A stretch of DNA of 64,000 nucleotides from Chitinophagaceae bacterium (GCA_016787085.1 JAEUVJ010000061.1:62001-126000), one strand, 5' to 3'. Positions 41,421 through 50,110 are shown, numbered from the stretch's first letter. Notes: generated from the letters alone by a model not told the origin. Made by a program: numbers and translations.

Positions 41421-43835
41421 TCACTCCTCACACCCGATCGGCGCACCCGGCGGCATCGCCGCATGAACCGCGGGCTTTGCATTCTCCGGTTTCTTCATTC
41501 TCTCTAAGGCTAACAATAAATGACCGCTGTAGGTTGCATCGGTCACTGTCTTTCTTTTACTTTCTAATAAAATTTTAAGATCGGCCAGTGTCTTCTGTAC
41601 TAACGACTGTGTGATGAAAGAACAATTCTCATTTACGCTGGCAGCTAAAAGATACGTGAGTACGATTTGTTCTGTCTGCAATTGTATCAGTCCTTCCATG
41701 CCTTTTCTTCTCGGTGCCTTCCAGGTGGCATTGAGAAGGGTATTGATCATTTCATCCGAGCCCAGTCCGCCGTGCTGTACCTGGTATTGCACCATCCGGT
41801 TCATTCTTTCTACATTGAATAAAAACGATAAGGGCAGATCGGCCGCTGTCTCCGCCGGGCTCAGCGCATCGAAAGCCAGCCCTGTTCTTTTTTTGAATAG
41901 CTCCCTCGTATAGTCATACCCTGCCGGCCGCGGCGGTATCAGTTTCACAATACGGTCGGGTAATGCCAGTACTGAGGGATCTATTGTGCCGATCACGGCA
42001 TTCAGTGCTTTCAACTGTTCTTGTTTTGATAACGACTGCGTCACTGTCTGCCCGTCGCCGCGAAGGGAATACGTATAGTACATGCCGCCTACCAGTTTTG
42101 TCACGGCTTCTACCTGGTACCGGTGATAGAGGTACACCGGCACCAATACATCTTCCAGGAAAGCCATCGGCGTACCGGGGCGGATATTCTTCTCGCCAAA
42201 CCCGCTCAATGCTTTTGACCGTACTTTCATCACGTTGTCTAATTCATCCACCGGGCTTTTGCCATTATCCCATAAATGTGCTGTAGGGTGCAGGCCGCCC
42301 GGCGCCCTTGCATCACGGTCGCTGATGAACTGCAATCCTTTTTTATACGCATCGTTTAATATTTTATCCAATGCCGCTTTCTCATTGGTGCCATCCGGGA
42401 AATCCTGGTAGCCCCAGGTGACCGATACTTTATCCCATTCCCCGATCTTCAGATCGTACGCATTGCTGATGTCAACATCTCCTTTGGCATCCAGCGTTGC
42501 TGCCGGGTGTGGATAGTCCATCACACTCGAACGGTTCACCGGGCTGGCTGCATAGTTGTGCATCAGCCCGATGGTATGGCCCACTTCATGCGCCGATAAT
42601 TGCCGCAGCCTGTCCAATGCCATCTTCAGCATCTTGTCATCGGCAGGCATACCGTGTTCGAAGGGCGCCAGTAATCCCTGTGCTATTAAATAATCCTGTC
42701 TCACCCGCAACGATCCCAGTGTCACATGTCCTTTGATGATCTCGCCGGTTCTCGGGTCCACTACCGAAGCGCCATAGCTCCAGCCTCGTGTAGAGCGATG
42801 CACCCAGTTGATCACATTGTAACGAACATCCATCGGGTCGGCGTCATCCGGTAATAGTTTTACCTGGAAGGCATTGATATAACCGGCTGCTTCAAATGCC
42901 TGGTTCCACCATTGCGCCCCTTCCAATAAAGCGCTACGGATCGGTTCGGGAGTGCCATTGTCGAGGTAATAAATAATAGGCCTCACCGCTTCGCTTTTTG
43001 CTGCAGCAGGATCTTTCTTCTCCAGGCGGTGGCGGACGATATAATGTTTATCTATCGGCTCGGCTACCGGGGTACTGTAGTCGAAAAAAGAGAGATCAAA
43101 AAAACTGCTGCGGGTATCGAATACCCTCGGCGTATAATTCCTGTCGGGCAACTGCACAAAGGAATGATGCATCCGCACCGTTACGGCTTCAGCAGAAGGC
43201 GTCACCGAATTGATATAGTTGCCTGTTTCCCCGTCATTGTTCACAAAGCTGATCGTGGCTTCCAGTTCTGTATTCAGCGGAAAATTTTTACTCATCGGCA
43301 GGTAGATCGCCGATCTTGTTTTGTCTAAGCTGTAGTTGCCCTGCCGCATACTGCGCAGCCGGTTCGCTACTTTCATCGCATCCCGCAATAAGAAGTCGGT
43401 GGCATCCACCAGCACATGCCCGTTGCTCTCCGCTTCTATCGCAAAACCCCACAGGATACTCTGGGCAAAAGATTGTTCGACCGCTTTCTTTTCATTCTTA
43501 TTATCTGTAATGGCGCGGTAACTGTAATTCGGCTCCGTCATCAGCAGTTTGCGGCCCACCTTACTGAACACCACGATACGGCCGCCACCGAGCAGACCCC
43601 TGTCCAGCCCGATATCATTCGAGCCGATAGCAGCAGGCAATGAGATACTGTACAGTATCTCAGTATTCAGCTTGTCCACTTCCAGCCAGGTCTTGCCGCT
43701 GGCTTCATCCCAGTAGAAGTTCAGGTAGCCCTCATACTTTTTGGCTCCCTTCGTTTTGTCTTCGATGGTGGGGAGGTTTTGTGCAAGGGTGATAACAGGA
43801 AAAGCAATGACGAGTAAGAATGCAATGATGCGCAT
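41421..43835 (-). CDS. Secreted zinc metalloprotease, DUF5117/DUF5118 type
   Basis: 804 residues with a signal peptide (MRIIAFLLVIAFPVITLAQ). A DUF5118-like segment after the signal (KKYEGYLNFYWDEASGKTWLEV) is followed by the DUF5117 region. The metzincin-type zinc site HEVGHTIGLMH (His416, Glu417, His420, His426) has its Met-turn at SSVMDY (436-441). A large C-terminal helical domain follows. It is probably exported to the periplasm or outside; the substrate is unknown. It is single-gene and has no partner in the window. Confidence 0.9.
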   Translation of the reverse strand: MRIIAFLLVIAFPVITLAQNLPTIEDKTKGAKKYEGYLNFYWDEASGKTWLEVDKLNTEILYSISLPAAIGSNDIGLDRGLLGGGRIVVFSKVGRKLLMTEPNYSYRAITDNKNEKKAVEQSFAQSILWGFAIEAESNGHVLVDATDFLLRDAMKVANRLRSMRQGNYSLDKTRSAIYLPMSKNFPLNTELEATISFVNNDGETGNYINSVTPSAEAVTVRMHHSFVQLPDRNYTPRVFDTRSSFFDLSFFDYSTPVAEPIDKHYIVRHRLEKKDPAAAKSEAVRPIIYYLDNGTPEPIRSALLEGAQWWNQAFEAAGYINAFQVKLLPDDADPMDVRYNVINWVHRSTRGWSYGASVVDPRTGEIIKGHVTLGSLRVRQDYLIAQGLLAPFEHGMPADDKMLKMALDRLRQLSAHEVGHTIGLMHNYAASPVNRSSVMDYPHPAATLDAKGDVDISNAYDLKIGEWDKVSVTWGYQDFPDGTNEKAALDKILNDAYKKGLQFISDRDARAPGGLHPTAHLWDNGKSPVDELDNVMKVRSKALSGFGEKNIRPGTPMAFLEDVLVPVYLYHRYQVEAVTKLVGGMYYTYSLRGDGQTVTQSLSKQEQLKALNAVIGTIDPSVLALPDRIVKLIPPRPAGYDYTRELFKKRTGLAFDALSPAETAADLPLSFLFNVERMNRMVQYQVQHGGLGSDEMINTLLNATWKAPRRKGMEGLIQLQTEQIVLTYLLAASVNENCSFITQSLVQKTLADLKILLESKRKTVTDATYSGHLLLALERMKKPENAKPAVHAAMPPGAPIGCEE

Positions 43836-43914
43836 GACAGTTAGTTTTGAGTTTACAATTTAAGGAAATGTAGCTGGTTCCCGGTTACTGGCTGCTGCTC
43901 CTCCCGCAAAACAA

Positions 43915-43997
43915 GGCCACAGAGTACCGCAGAGAAGCTCAGAGGAACACAGAGACATTCTCAGCGGCTCTCTTTCCCTCTGTGGTACTCTGCGGCC
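43915..43997. repeat. 83-bp dispersed repeat with inverted ends (GGCCACAGAGTACC...)
   Basis: The left end GGCCACAGAGTACCGCAGAG and the reverse complement of the right end agree at 18 of 20 bases; the centre is GAACACAGAGACATTCTCAG-like. It belongs to the CACAGAG class of intergenic palindromes and is unrelated to the element at 40890. Confidence 0.65.
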
Positions 43998-44059
43998 AAA
44001 TGTAAAATATCATTTGCCCTTACATAGCTACCTTCGCCCTTTCCAAAAACATTTGCCCA

Positions 44060-44497
44060 ATGACCCATCTTTCCACCACCATCTTGCAGATACTTGACAA
44101 TATTGAAGCCCTCCTCCCCGGATACATGGCCATCGAAGAAGACCGCCTCAAAGCCAATGGCAGTGTGGCCGCCTGTATCATAGATGCAGATGGAAGCATT
44201 TATGGCCGCATATTCGGTGAGGATAAAATACTGGGACGTGAACGTTACCGCATTGCCTGGACCAAGGCCAGCCAGTCGTGGATCACGGGTATGAAGACCG
44301 GCGAGTTTGAGAAGAAAGCATTCAATGGCGAGATAGACGAAAGAAAATTTGGTATCCGCCGCCCCGACTATATCGGATGGGAGGGCGGACAGCCCGTTAC
44401 ATTAAAAGACGGTACGATCATCTATTCCGGTGTCAGCGGCTTCCGCAGTGTGAGTGATTTGGAAATTGTATTGAGGGCGGTGGGGATACTGAGGTAA
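44060..44497 (+). CDS. GlcG/HbpS-family heme-binding-like protein
   Basis: 145 residues, no signal peptide. The fold signature is weak but recognisable: VAACIIDADGSIYGRIFGEDK, RIAWTKASQSWITGMKTGEFE and the C-terminal GTIIYSGVSGFRSVSDLEIVLRAVG, where GlcG/HbpS proteins have a Gly-rich end. Members bind heme or sense redox stress, and others have no known role. It follows a dispersed repeat; its 3' end borders the repeat-rich gap. Confidence 0.6.
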   Translation: MTHLSTTILQILDNIEALLPGYMAIEEDRLKANGSVAACIIDADGSIYGRIFGEDKILGRERYRIAWTKASQSWITGMKTGEFEKKAFNGEIDERKFGIRRPDYIGWEGGQPVTLKDGTIIYSGVSGFRSVSDLEIVLRAVGILR

Positions 44498-44514
44498 GTG
44501 AGCAGGGTAGTAAG

Positions 44515-44558
44515 CAAGGTTGCAAACCTTCCCAACCTTCCAAAGGTTGGCAACCTTG
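44515..44558. repeat. Palindromic repeat CAAGGTTGC...GCAACCTTG
   Basis: Exact inverted ends (44515-44523, 44550-44558) with inner copies of CCAACCTTCC and AGGTTGG. It folds into one hairpin. Confidence 0.6.
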
Positions 44559-44603
44559 TAGCAGTAAAGATTGTTTCGGCCTGCCACAATCTGTCCGTTA
44601 TTA

Positions 44604-44695
44604 ATCGTGATCATAATGACAGGCCTCGCAATGACGAATACTCCGGGGGGCTTGAAGCAGTCTCTTTCTGTCGGAGTCTCCGTCATTGCTATCCG
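44604..44695. repeat. GTCATTGCGAGG-type dispersed repeat
   Basis: TGACAGGCCTCGCAATGACG on one side and CTCCGTCATTGCTAT on the other flank a GC-rich middle. GTCATTGCGAGG repeats are widespread in bacterial genomes. Confidence 0.45.
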
Positions 44696-44770
44696 CACAT
44701 CAAGCAAAGGGATAATACCAGCGCCTCTTTTTCGCCTGTTCATGATAAGAGCCGGAATATTTGCTACGGA

Positions 44771-44811
44771 GGGTAGTCCTCCCCTCAAGGGGGAGGATTT
44801 AGGTGGGGGCC
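44771..44811. repeat. TCCCC...GGGGG palindromic repeat
   Basis: CCTCCCCTCAAGGGGGAGG followed by TTTAGGTGGGGG. It is the best-formed copy of the family also found in ilvA and before leuD and leuB. Confidence 0.6.
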
Positions 44812-44963
44812 AAAGCCCGCGCCTTCCGGGTCTGCAATACAACATGCAGCGGGGTTTTCATCCATTCACTGCAAACACAAAAGAAAACTTCAGAATGTCA
44901 GGGTGTTTATGTGCGTGGGCAGGCAAAAGCAGTGGAGCATTTGCTTTTGCATAGCCTTTTTTG

Positions 44964-44992
44964 TTACTTTTTGGGGCAATGCCAAAAAGTAA
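44964..44992. repeat. TTACTTTTTGG/CCAAAAAGTAA palindrome
   Basis: Perfect 11-bp arms around GGCAATG. This element recurs in Bacteroidota intergenic DNA and gives spurious short frames. Confidence 0.6.
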
Positions 44993-45067
44993 GTATAGCC
45001 GGAGCCGGGGCATCAGGCGTCTGCTTCTTAAAAGACCTTTCTGTTTACAATATTAATCATGTGTAAA

Positions 45068-45083
45068 GGTGACCCATATCACA
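45068..45083 (+). promoter_or_regulatory. Crp/Fnr-like site upstream of the peroxiredoxin gene
   Basis: GGTGA-CCCATA-TCACA, close to the TGTGA-N6-TCACA form. Its centre lies about 43 bases before the start expected from a degenerate -7 box TAACTTGG (45106-45113), the position used by class II activators. Confidence 0.35.
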
Positions 45084-45149
45084 GCAAAGCCCTGTGGCCG
45101 GAGGGTAACTTGGAAGGTGAAAAATTATACCACATATAAAAATTGAATT

Positions 45150-45863
45150 ATGACAACATTACCGGATAGTATTGCTATGCCTGTTGCCCTGCCGCGCATT
45201 GGTGACAAGGCTCCTTCCTTTAAAGCAGTAACGACACAGGGTAATATTTCTTTCCCTGAAGATTATAAAGGCAAATGGGTCATCCTGTTCAGCCACCCGG
45301 CTGATTTTACACCTGTATGCACTTCTGAATTTATCACGTTTGCCCGCATGGAAAATGAGTTCAACCAGCTTAATACCCGGTTGGTAGGTTTATCTGTAGA
45401 TGGCCTGTACAGTCATATTGCCTGGCTGCGTACCATTAAAGACAAGATCGAATTCCGCGGCTGGAAAAATACAGAGGTAAAGTTTCCATTGATCGAGGAT
45501 ATTACTATGGAAGTGGCTAAAAAGTACGGGATGATACAGCCGAATGAAAGCAGCACGAAAGCCGTACGGGCTGTATTTTTTATAGATCCCAAAGGAATTA
45601 TCCGCGCCATGATCTATTACCCGCTTTCATTGGGCAGAAATTTTGATGAACTGAAAAGGGTGATCATTGCGTTGCAGTCAGCCGATAAACATGGGGTAGC
45701 CATGCCTGCCGACTGGCAACCGGGCGAAGATGTGATAGTGCCTCCTGCCAACTCCTGCGGCGTAGCCGCCGACCGTATGGCTGGTAAAGAAGAAGGGGTT
45801 TATTGTAAAGACTGGTTCTTCTGTATGAAGCCATTGAAGAAGGAAGAACTGGAACTGGCATGA
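45150..45863 (+). CDS. Peroxiredoxin, Prx6 subfamily
   Basis: Reduces peroxides with a cysteine thiol. 237 residues: the peroxidatic Cys57 is in SHPADFTPVCTSEF, the conserved Arg and Tyr lie in the C-terminal half (RAVFFIDPKGIIRAMIYYP), and Cys203, Cys219 and Cys225 cluster near the end (CGVAADR, YCKDWFFC). The three C-terminal cysteines are like archaeal Prx6 enzymes, which form an intramolecular disulfide; ordinary 1-Cys Prx6 proteins lack them. A possible Crp/Fnr-type site precedes it. Confidence 0.92.
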   Translation: MTTLPDSIAMPVALPRIGDKAPSFKAVTTQGNISFPEDYKGKWVILFSHPADFTPVCTSEFITFARMENEFNQLNTRLVGLSVDGLYSHIAWLRTIKDKIEFRGWKNTEVKFPLIEDITMEVAKKYGMIQPNESSTKAVRAVFFIDPKGIIRAMIYYPLSLGRNFDELKRVIIALQSADKHGVAMPADWQPGEDVIVPPANSCGVAADRMAGKEEGVYCKDWFFCMKPLKKEELELA

Positions 45864-45888
45864 TATACACTGCAATTAAAAATTGATA

Positions 45889-45910
45889 ACGCCGGGAAAG
45901 ACCGGCGTTT
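45889..45910 (+). terminator. Hairpin after the peroxiredoxin gene
   Basis: ACGCCGG (45889-45895), loop GAAAGA, CCGGCGT (45902-45908), only two or three T after it. Confidence 0.5.
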
Positions 45911-45989
45911 GTTAAGCCTGGTTCATGTCTGTCTGCCGGATGGCGGCAGTCGCCACGCACCGGTATTAGAGGTGCTTAAATTTTTAATT

Positions 45990-47195
45990 ATGAAAATTCA
46001 GTTCTTTTTAGTGGCCGCAGCGGTGAATGCATCCCTGTTTTTGGAAGCCCAAAACGTGCCGGGAGGAAAGCCGCTGGTGAACTGGTATGAAGATTATACA
46101 GACAGCACTGTATATACAGCCATGCAGCGGATCATGAATGGGCTTTTGCCTGTTTCTTATTTTTCATTAAAAACATTCAGTATCCAGCCGGTTGACAGGA
46201 TACTTCCCCTGAGAGAAGGGGAGGGAAAGAACGGTTATTTGCTGGAAGGCAGGATAGACCAGGTATTCCCGTTGATGTGGAACCGGAACCAGGAAGACCA
46301 TTTTGCGCAAACATTCCGTTTGTCATTCCGGTATGCACCTGCATTAAGGATGTCAAATGATGATTCGCATGTCATCATTCCCACCAATCAGAAAGTGGGG
46401 CTTCAGTTCGATAAAGTGTTATGGGATGACCAGACCCGGTATATCATTTTTGCTCCGCGGGGACATAAGTATGCGTACAAAGACAATTACCAATGGATGC
46501 GGAATAAAGACCCTTTGAATATGTTGCAGCTCCAGGTGAACCTGATGCATTTTTCCAACGGGCAAAGATCAGGAGTATATGCTACCCGTGAAGACTCCCT
46601 GATGCAAAGGAATGACTATACAAAAGGCGATTTTTCGACCAATTATGTCAATGCCATGCTTATCTATTCCCGTTACCAGAATAGTTTGTTTTCTGCCGGG
46701 CTGGGGTATCAGAAAGAACTGGGAAGTTATGATGGCACGTTCAATTACAGTATCGAGCAGGAAAGAAGATACGGCCGGCACCGGTTGCTGGGTCTGCTGC
46801 AATACAGGACCAGGCCTTTCAGTAATCCATGGAACCCGCATATCCGGTTTTATGATCCGGGAACCAATAAATTTTATAAGGTGGACCGGCAGATCGGCCT
46901 ACGTTTCAGGCTGGAAACAGAATATATCATGGGCGATCTGTCTGATTTCAAACGCAGCAAAGATTACAGGCTGAATACCCACTTTTTTGCAGAGTTGAAT
47001 TTTTTCAGGTCAAGGAGCCTCGATGTTTTTTTACATGGTTATTATGGAAGGGATTATTTCAATATCCGCTATGATGATATCATCTGGGCGGTTCATGTTG
47101 GGGGTTCGGTTTCATTGATCCGTTACCGGCCACCGAGGTTCGATCCGAATGAAGGATTGCATGAAGCGGAGAAAAGGGTAAGAAAGGTAAAATAG
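45990..47195 (+). CDS. Secreted protein, probable outer-membrane barrel, unknown function
   Basis: 401 residues from ATG 45990, with a signal peptide (MKIQFFLVAAAVNASLFLEAQ). The rest alternates polar and aromatic residues in beta-strand fashion (FAQTFRLSFRYAPAL, NYVNAMLIYSRYQNSLFSAGLGYQ, GGSVSLIRYRPP), suggesting a membrane barrel or large beta domain. Residues about 71-79 (LPLREGEGK) are encoded by a TCCCCT/AGGGGA palindrome (46203-46225) that may be an insertion. No family is recognised. An upstream in-frame start at 45909 would lie in the preceding hairpin. Confidence 0.65.
   Translation: MKIQFFLVAAAVNASLFLEAQNVPGGKPLVNWYEDYTDSTVYTAMQRIMNGLLPVSYFSLKTFSIQPVDRILPLREGEGKNGYLLEGRIDQVFPLMWNRNQEDHFAQTFRLSFRYAPALRMSNDDSHVIIPTNQKVGLQFDKVLWDDQTRYIIFAPRGHKYAYKDNYQWMRNKDPLNMLQLQVNLMHFSNGQRSGVYATREDSLMQRNDYTKGDFSTNYVNAMLIYSRYQNSLFSAGLGYQKELGSYDGTFNYSIEQERRYGRHRLLGLLQYRTRPFSNPWNPHIRFYDPGTNKFYKVDRQIGLRFRLETEYIMGDLSDFKRSKDYRLNTHFFAELNFFRSRSLDVFLHGYYGRDYFNIRYDDIIWAVHVGGSVSLIRYRPPRFDPNEGLHEAEKRVRKVK
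46203..46225. repeat. TCCCCT-loop-AGGGGA palindrome in coding sequence
   Basis: CTTCCCCTGAGAGAAGGGGA then GGG, in frame within the barrel-like gene. It resembles the palindromic repeat inside ilvA. Confidence 0.4.
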
Positions 47196-47295
47196 GTAAA
47201 CAGGCAGTGGCTACCCGGAGTTTATAACAAGGGTCGTTCAGAGTGCATGGCGACGTCATAATTCGCTACCTTTCCTGACTAATCAAACTCCATAC

Positions 47296-48042
47296 ATGGA
47301 CAATCCCAAAGATCTCCGCCTCGCCGTTTTAATTGACGCCGATAATATCCCTTACCGCCTTATCGGCGGCATACTCGAAGAAGTGGCCAAATACGGAGCG
47401 CCTACTTTCAAACGTATTTATGCCGACTGGACCAAACCACATGTGGCGGGGTGGAAAGGCGTATTGCTCGATCATGCCATTACTCCCGTGCAGCAATACA
47501 GTTATACCACCGGCAAGAATTCTTCCGACTCTGCACTTATCATTGATGCGATGGATATACTATACACCGGCCGTGTGGATGGTTTTTGTGTAGTAAGCAG
47601 CGACAGTGATTTCACCCGGCTGGCTACCCGGCTGCGGGAAGCCGGTATGAAAGTATTTGGCATGGGCGAACAGAAAACACCGTCACCCTTCCGGGCCGCC
47701 TGTGATAAATTCATTTATATAGAAATACTGGATCAGCCGGAAGCATCACCCAAACAAATAAAACTGGCAGACCTGCGCAAGAAAGAAAAAGTGATCAGCA
47801 AGGTGGACAAGAATTTAGTGACCCTCGTTACGGCCAGCATCAATGATATCGCCGATGAGAATGGCTGGGCCTTCCTGGGTGAACTCGGCAGCCTGCTGCT
47901 GAAGAAACGCCCCGACTTCGATCCCCGTAATTATGGGTTTGAAAAATTACTGCAACTGATCAAGAGTCTTGGTCATTTTGAAATAGATGAACGGGAAACC
48001 GGCAGAAAGAATGTAAAGCTGGTGTATGTGAGGGTGAAGTGA
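47296..48042 (+). CDS. NYN-domain protein with C-terminal OST-HTH/LOTUS domain
   Basis: 248 residues. The N-terminal NYN (PIN-like) nuclease fold shows the acidic residues in VLIDADNIPYRL, NSSDSALIIDAMDILY and VSSDSDFTRLA, enough for a metal-dependent RNase site. After a linker the C-terminal ~70 residues (LVTASINDIADENGWAFLGELGSLLLKKRPDFDPRNYGFEKLLQLI) match an OST-HTH/LOTUS winged helix, an RNA-binding module. This LabA-like architecture is widespread, with RNA targets mostly unknown. Single gene. Confidence 0.88.
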   Translation: MDNPKDLRLAVLIDADNIPYRLIGGILEEVAKYGAPTFKRIYADWTKPHVAGWKGVLLDHAITPVQQYSYTTGKNSSDSALIIDAMDILYTGRVDGFCVVSSDSDFTRLATRLREAGMKVFGMGEQKTPSPFRAACDKFIYIEILDQPEASPKQIKLADLRKKEKVISKVDKNLVTLVTASINDIADENGWAFLGELGSLLLKKRPDFDPRNYGFEKLLQLIKSLGHFEIDERETGRKNVKLVYVRVK

Positions 48043-48133
48043 TTGCCTGTAAGGAAAGCACAGACAACGGGGTAAAAACCCGGACGACGGCTACCACAAC
48101 CCGAAACAAGTTTGTAACTTTAAGAAAAAAGAG

Positions 48134-48367
48134 ATGCCCGGAACCGATCTGAAAGAAAAGCTGATCAGCAAACTGAAAGAGATAAATGACCCTGCTATAC
48201 TGGAAGAGGTCTCCAACCTTTTTGAGTTGCAGGAACCGGAAACTGTTTACATCACCAGCGAAGAGCAACGCAAAGCGATAGAAGAAGCAAAAGAGCAAAT
48301 ACAAAATAAACAAACGCTTAGTGACAAGCAGGCAGATAAAGAGGCTGACGAATGGTTAAGCGAATAA
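48134..48367 (+). CDS. Putative antitoxin of a ParE/RelE module
   Basis: 77 residues, acidic and helical (LKEKLISKLKEINDPAILEEVSNLFELQ, then EEQRKAIEEAKEQIQNKQ, ending ADEWLSE). No clear DNA-binding motif is visible, but the size, charge, and position immediately before a ParE-like gene with a 16-base overlap are typical of antitoxins in Bacteroidota that wrap the toxin with C-terminal helices. Confidence 0.75.
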   Translation: MPGTDLKEKLISKLKEINDPAILEEVSNLFELQEPETVYITSEEQRKAIEEAKEQIQNKQTLSDKQADKEADEWLSE

Positions 48368-48609
48368 CCTGGACCCTCCGGGCCCATCGTGACAGGAAAG
48401 AAATTCTTCTCTACTGGAAAGAGCGCAACCAAAGCAGCGCCTATAGCAAAAAGCTAAACACTCTCTTCAAAAAAGCGATTGACCTGGTAGCTGCCCATCC
48501 AAACATCGGAAGGAGAACAGATATAGACAACGTAAGGGTGAAGATCGCCCGGGATTACCTTGTATTCTATGAAACAGGAGACGATGAGATATTCATCCTC
48601 GCAATTTGA
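48352..48609 (+). CDS. RelE/ParE-family toxin
   Basis: 85 residues. KRITWTLRAHRDRKEILLYWKERNQSSAYSKKLNTLF and HPNIGRRTDIDNVRVKIARDYLVFYETGDDEIFILAI fit the ParE/RelE fold: N-terminal helical hairpin, then a beta sheet with basic residues. ParE members poison DNA gyrase and RelE members cleave mRNA at the ribosome; the sequence alone does not decide which. It is the second gene of a two-gene module, overlapping the antitoxin by 16 bases. Confidence 0.82.
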   Translation: MVKRITWTLRAHRDRKEILLYWKERNQSSAYSKKLNTLFKKAIDLVAAHPNIGRRTDIDNVRVKIARDYLVFYETGDDEIFILAI

Positions 48610-48755
48610 GATAGCCGCAGAAACCCGGAGAATGCTCCTTATTAACGATGATCGGGTTTTTCATGTAAAGCTTTTTGGGATTGTCATCGCTTAAGGTAGA
48701 TAATGCTGTCATTCATTGCCGTCTTCCTCCTATATTTATACCTGATTTGATCACT

Positions 48756-49901
48756 ATGCTCCGCTCAATATTTCTGTCATTCACGGCTATTATCTTATTG
48801 ATGGCCTCGCTGCCCGGCCATACGCAGCCAGAGAACGCCGAGGAGACGATCAGGGACATTATGCAGCAAGGCAATGCTATGGGTCTGTCGGTAGCCGTAG
48901 TGAAAAAAGGGAAGATCATCTATACGAATTCATTTGGATTAAAGAATGCCGAAACCAATGCTCCCCTTACAGATGACTGCCTGTTCAGGATCGCTTCTAT
49001 CTCCAAATCTTTTTCCGCTACTTCCATCATGCAACTGGCAGAAGCAAAGAAACTTTCGCTGGAAGATGATATCAGCAACCTGGTCGGATTCAAAGTAAGG
49101 AACCCGAAATACCCGGAGACGATCATTACACTCAGGATGGTATTGTCTCATCGTTCCTCTGTCAATGACAGGCAGGGATATTTTACACTCGATGCGATCA
49201 ATCCAGATAAGAATCCCGACTGGGCCAAATGTTACAATGACTATGAACCCGGCAAAGGATACCAGTACTGCAACCTGAACTTTAATATGGTGGGTACGGT
49301 CATTGAAAGGATATCGGGTGAACGCTTTGACCAGTATGTCAAGCATCATGTGCTCGATCCGCTGGGTCTTTACGGCGGCTATTGCGTGGATTCATTGGAT
49401 GCGTCCCGTTTCGCCACTATTTATGAGTATAATGATTCATTGAAACAACTCATTCCTTCGCCCGGTGCTTATGCACCCCGCCGCGAAGAGATCGCTAACT
49501 ATGTGATGGGATACAGTACACCCATCTTTTCACCCACAGGCGGTATGAAGATCAGCGCTACGGACCTGGCAAAGTATATGATCATGCACATGCAGGAGGG
49601 TCGTTACAAAGGCAAAAGGATCATGTCGAAGAAAAGTGCCCGGCAAATGCAGACCCCGTTCACCGGAGAAGAAGGGTATGGGCTGGCTATTTCCACCACA
49701 TCAAAACTGATCGCAGGCAAAACACTAAAGGGACATACCGGTTCCGCATACGGGTTATACAGCGCCATGTTCTTTCACCCGGAAGAAAAGTTTGGGATCG
49801 TCGTCATCACCAACGGGTGCCACCCCGGCTATACCGATGGATATAATACGGTGATACGGAAAACAGTGAATGTTTTGTATGAACATTTGATAGCGAAGTG
49901 A
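48756..49901 (+). CDS. Serine hydrolase of the beta-lactamase/S12 family
   Basis: 381 residues from ATG 48756 with signal peptide (MLRSIFLSFTAIILLMASLPGHTQ). The family triad is present: SxxK in IASISKSFSA, YxN in YQYCNLNF, and HTG in LKGHTGSAYG. These place it with class C beta-lactamase-like esterases and D-alanyl-D-alanine peptidases. It probably acts in the periplasm on a peptide or ester; resistance to beta-lactams cannot be inferred. The upstream part of the open frame lacks codon support. Confidence 0.88.
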   Translation: MLRSIFLSFTAIILLMASLPGHTQPENAEETIRDIMQQGNAMGLSVAVVKKGKIIYTNSFGLKNAETNAPLTDDCLFRIASISKSFSATSIMQLAEAKKLSLEDDISNLVGFKVRNPKYPETIITLRMVLSHRSSVNDRQGYFTLDAINPDKNPDWAKCYNDYEPGKGYQYCNLNFNMVGTVIERISGERFDQYVKHHVLDPLGLYGGYCVDSLDASRFATIYEYNDSLKQLIPSPGAYAPRREEIANYVMGYSTPIFSPTGGMKISATDLAKYMIMHMQEGRYKGKRIMSKKSARQMQTPFTGEEGYGLAISTTSKLIAGKTLKGHTGSAYGLYSAMFFHPEEKFGIVVITNGCHPGYTDGYNTVIRKTVNVLYEHLIAK

Positions 49902-50110
49902 TCCCGGGAATGATTGGTCTTGCATTCGAATGATCGGGAAGCATCCGTTTGACCTTGATCGTTTAATTTCTTTTGAGCCTGCAGAATATTCCGGGAGATC
50001 AACAGATACAATTTAAATCGTACCTTACTGTCTCTTTTCGTTCCCCCTGGATTCCCCCTGTAATAACCCTCCGCTTATTTATTTGTATTGCTTCATTAAA
50101 ACCAATCAAC

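Larger units (their letters stand above)
44498..45149. other. 652-base gap made largely of dispersed repeats
   Basis: No convincing gene. It holds, in order, a CAAGGTTGC/GCAACCTTG palindrome, a CGCAATGACGA-type repeat, a CCTCCCCTCAAGGGGGAGG element, a TTACTTTTTGG palindrome, and finally a Crp-like site before the peroxiredoxin gene. Short reading frames that cross it follow the repeats and are not credible proteins. Confidence 0.7.

Noticed and set aside
44498..45066. Reading frames of 87-147 codons on both strands in the repeat-rich gap
   Set aside because: They run through palindromic repeats, have no family features, and their composition follows the repeats.
48756..49901. Calling the S12-family gene an antibiotic resistance beta-lactamase
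   Set aside because: The SxxK, YxN and HTG motifs are shared by esterases and peptidases; nothing specific to beta-lactamase is seen, and the blaI/blaR1-like genes are 11 kb away.
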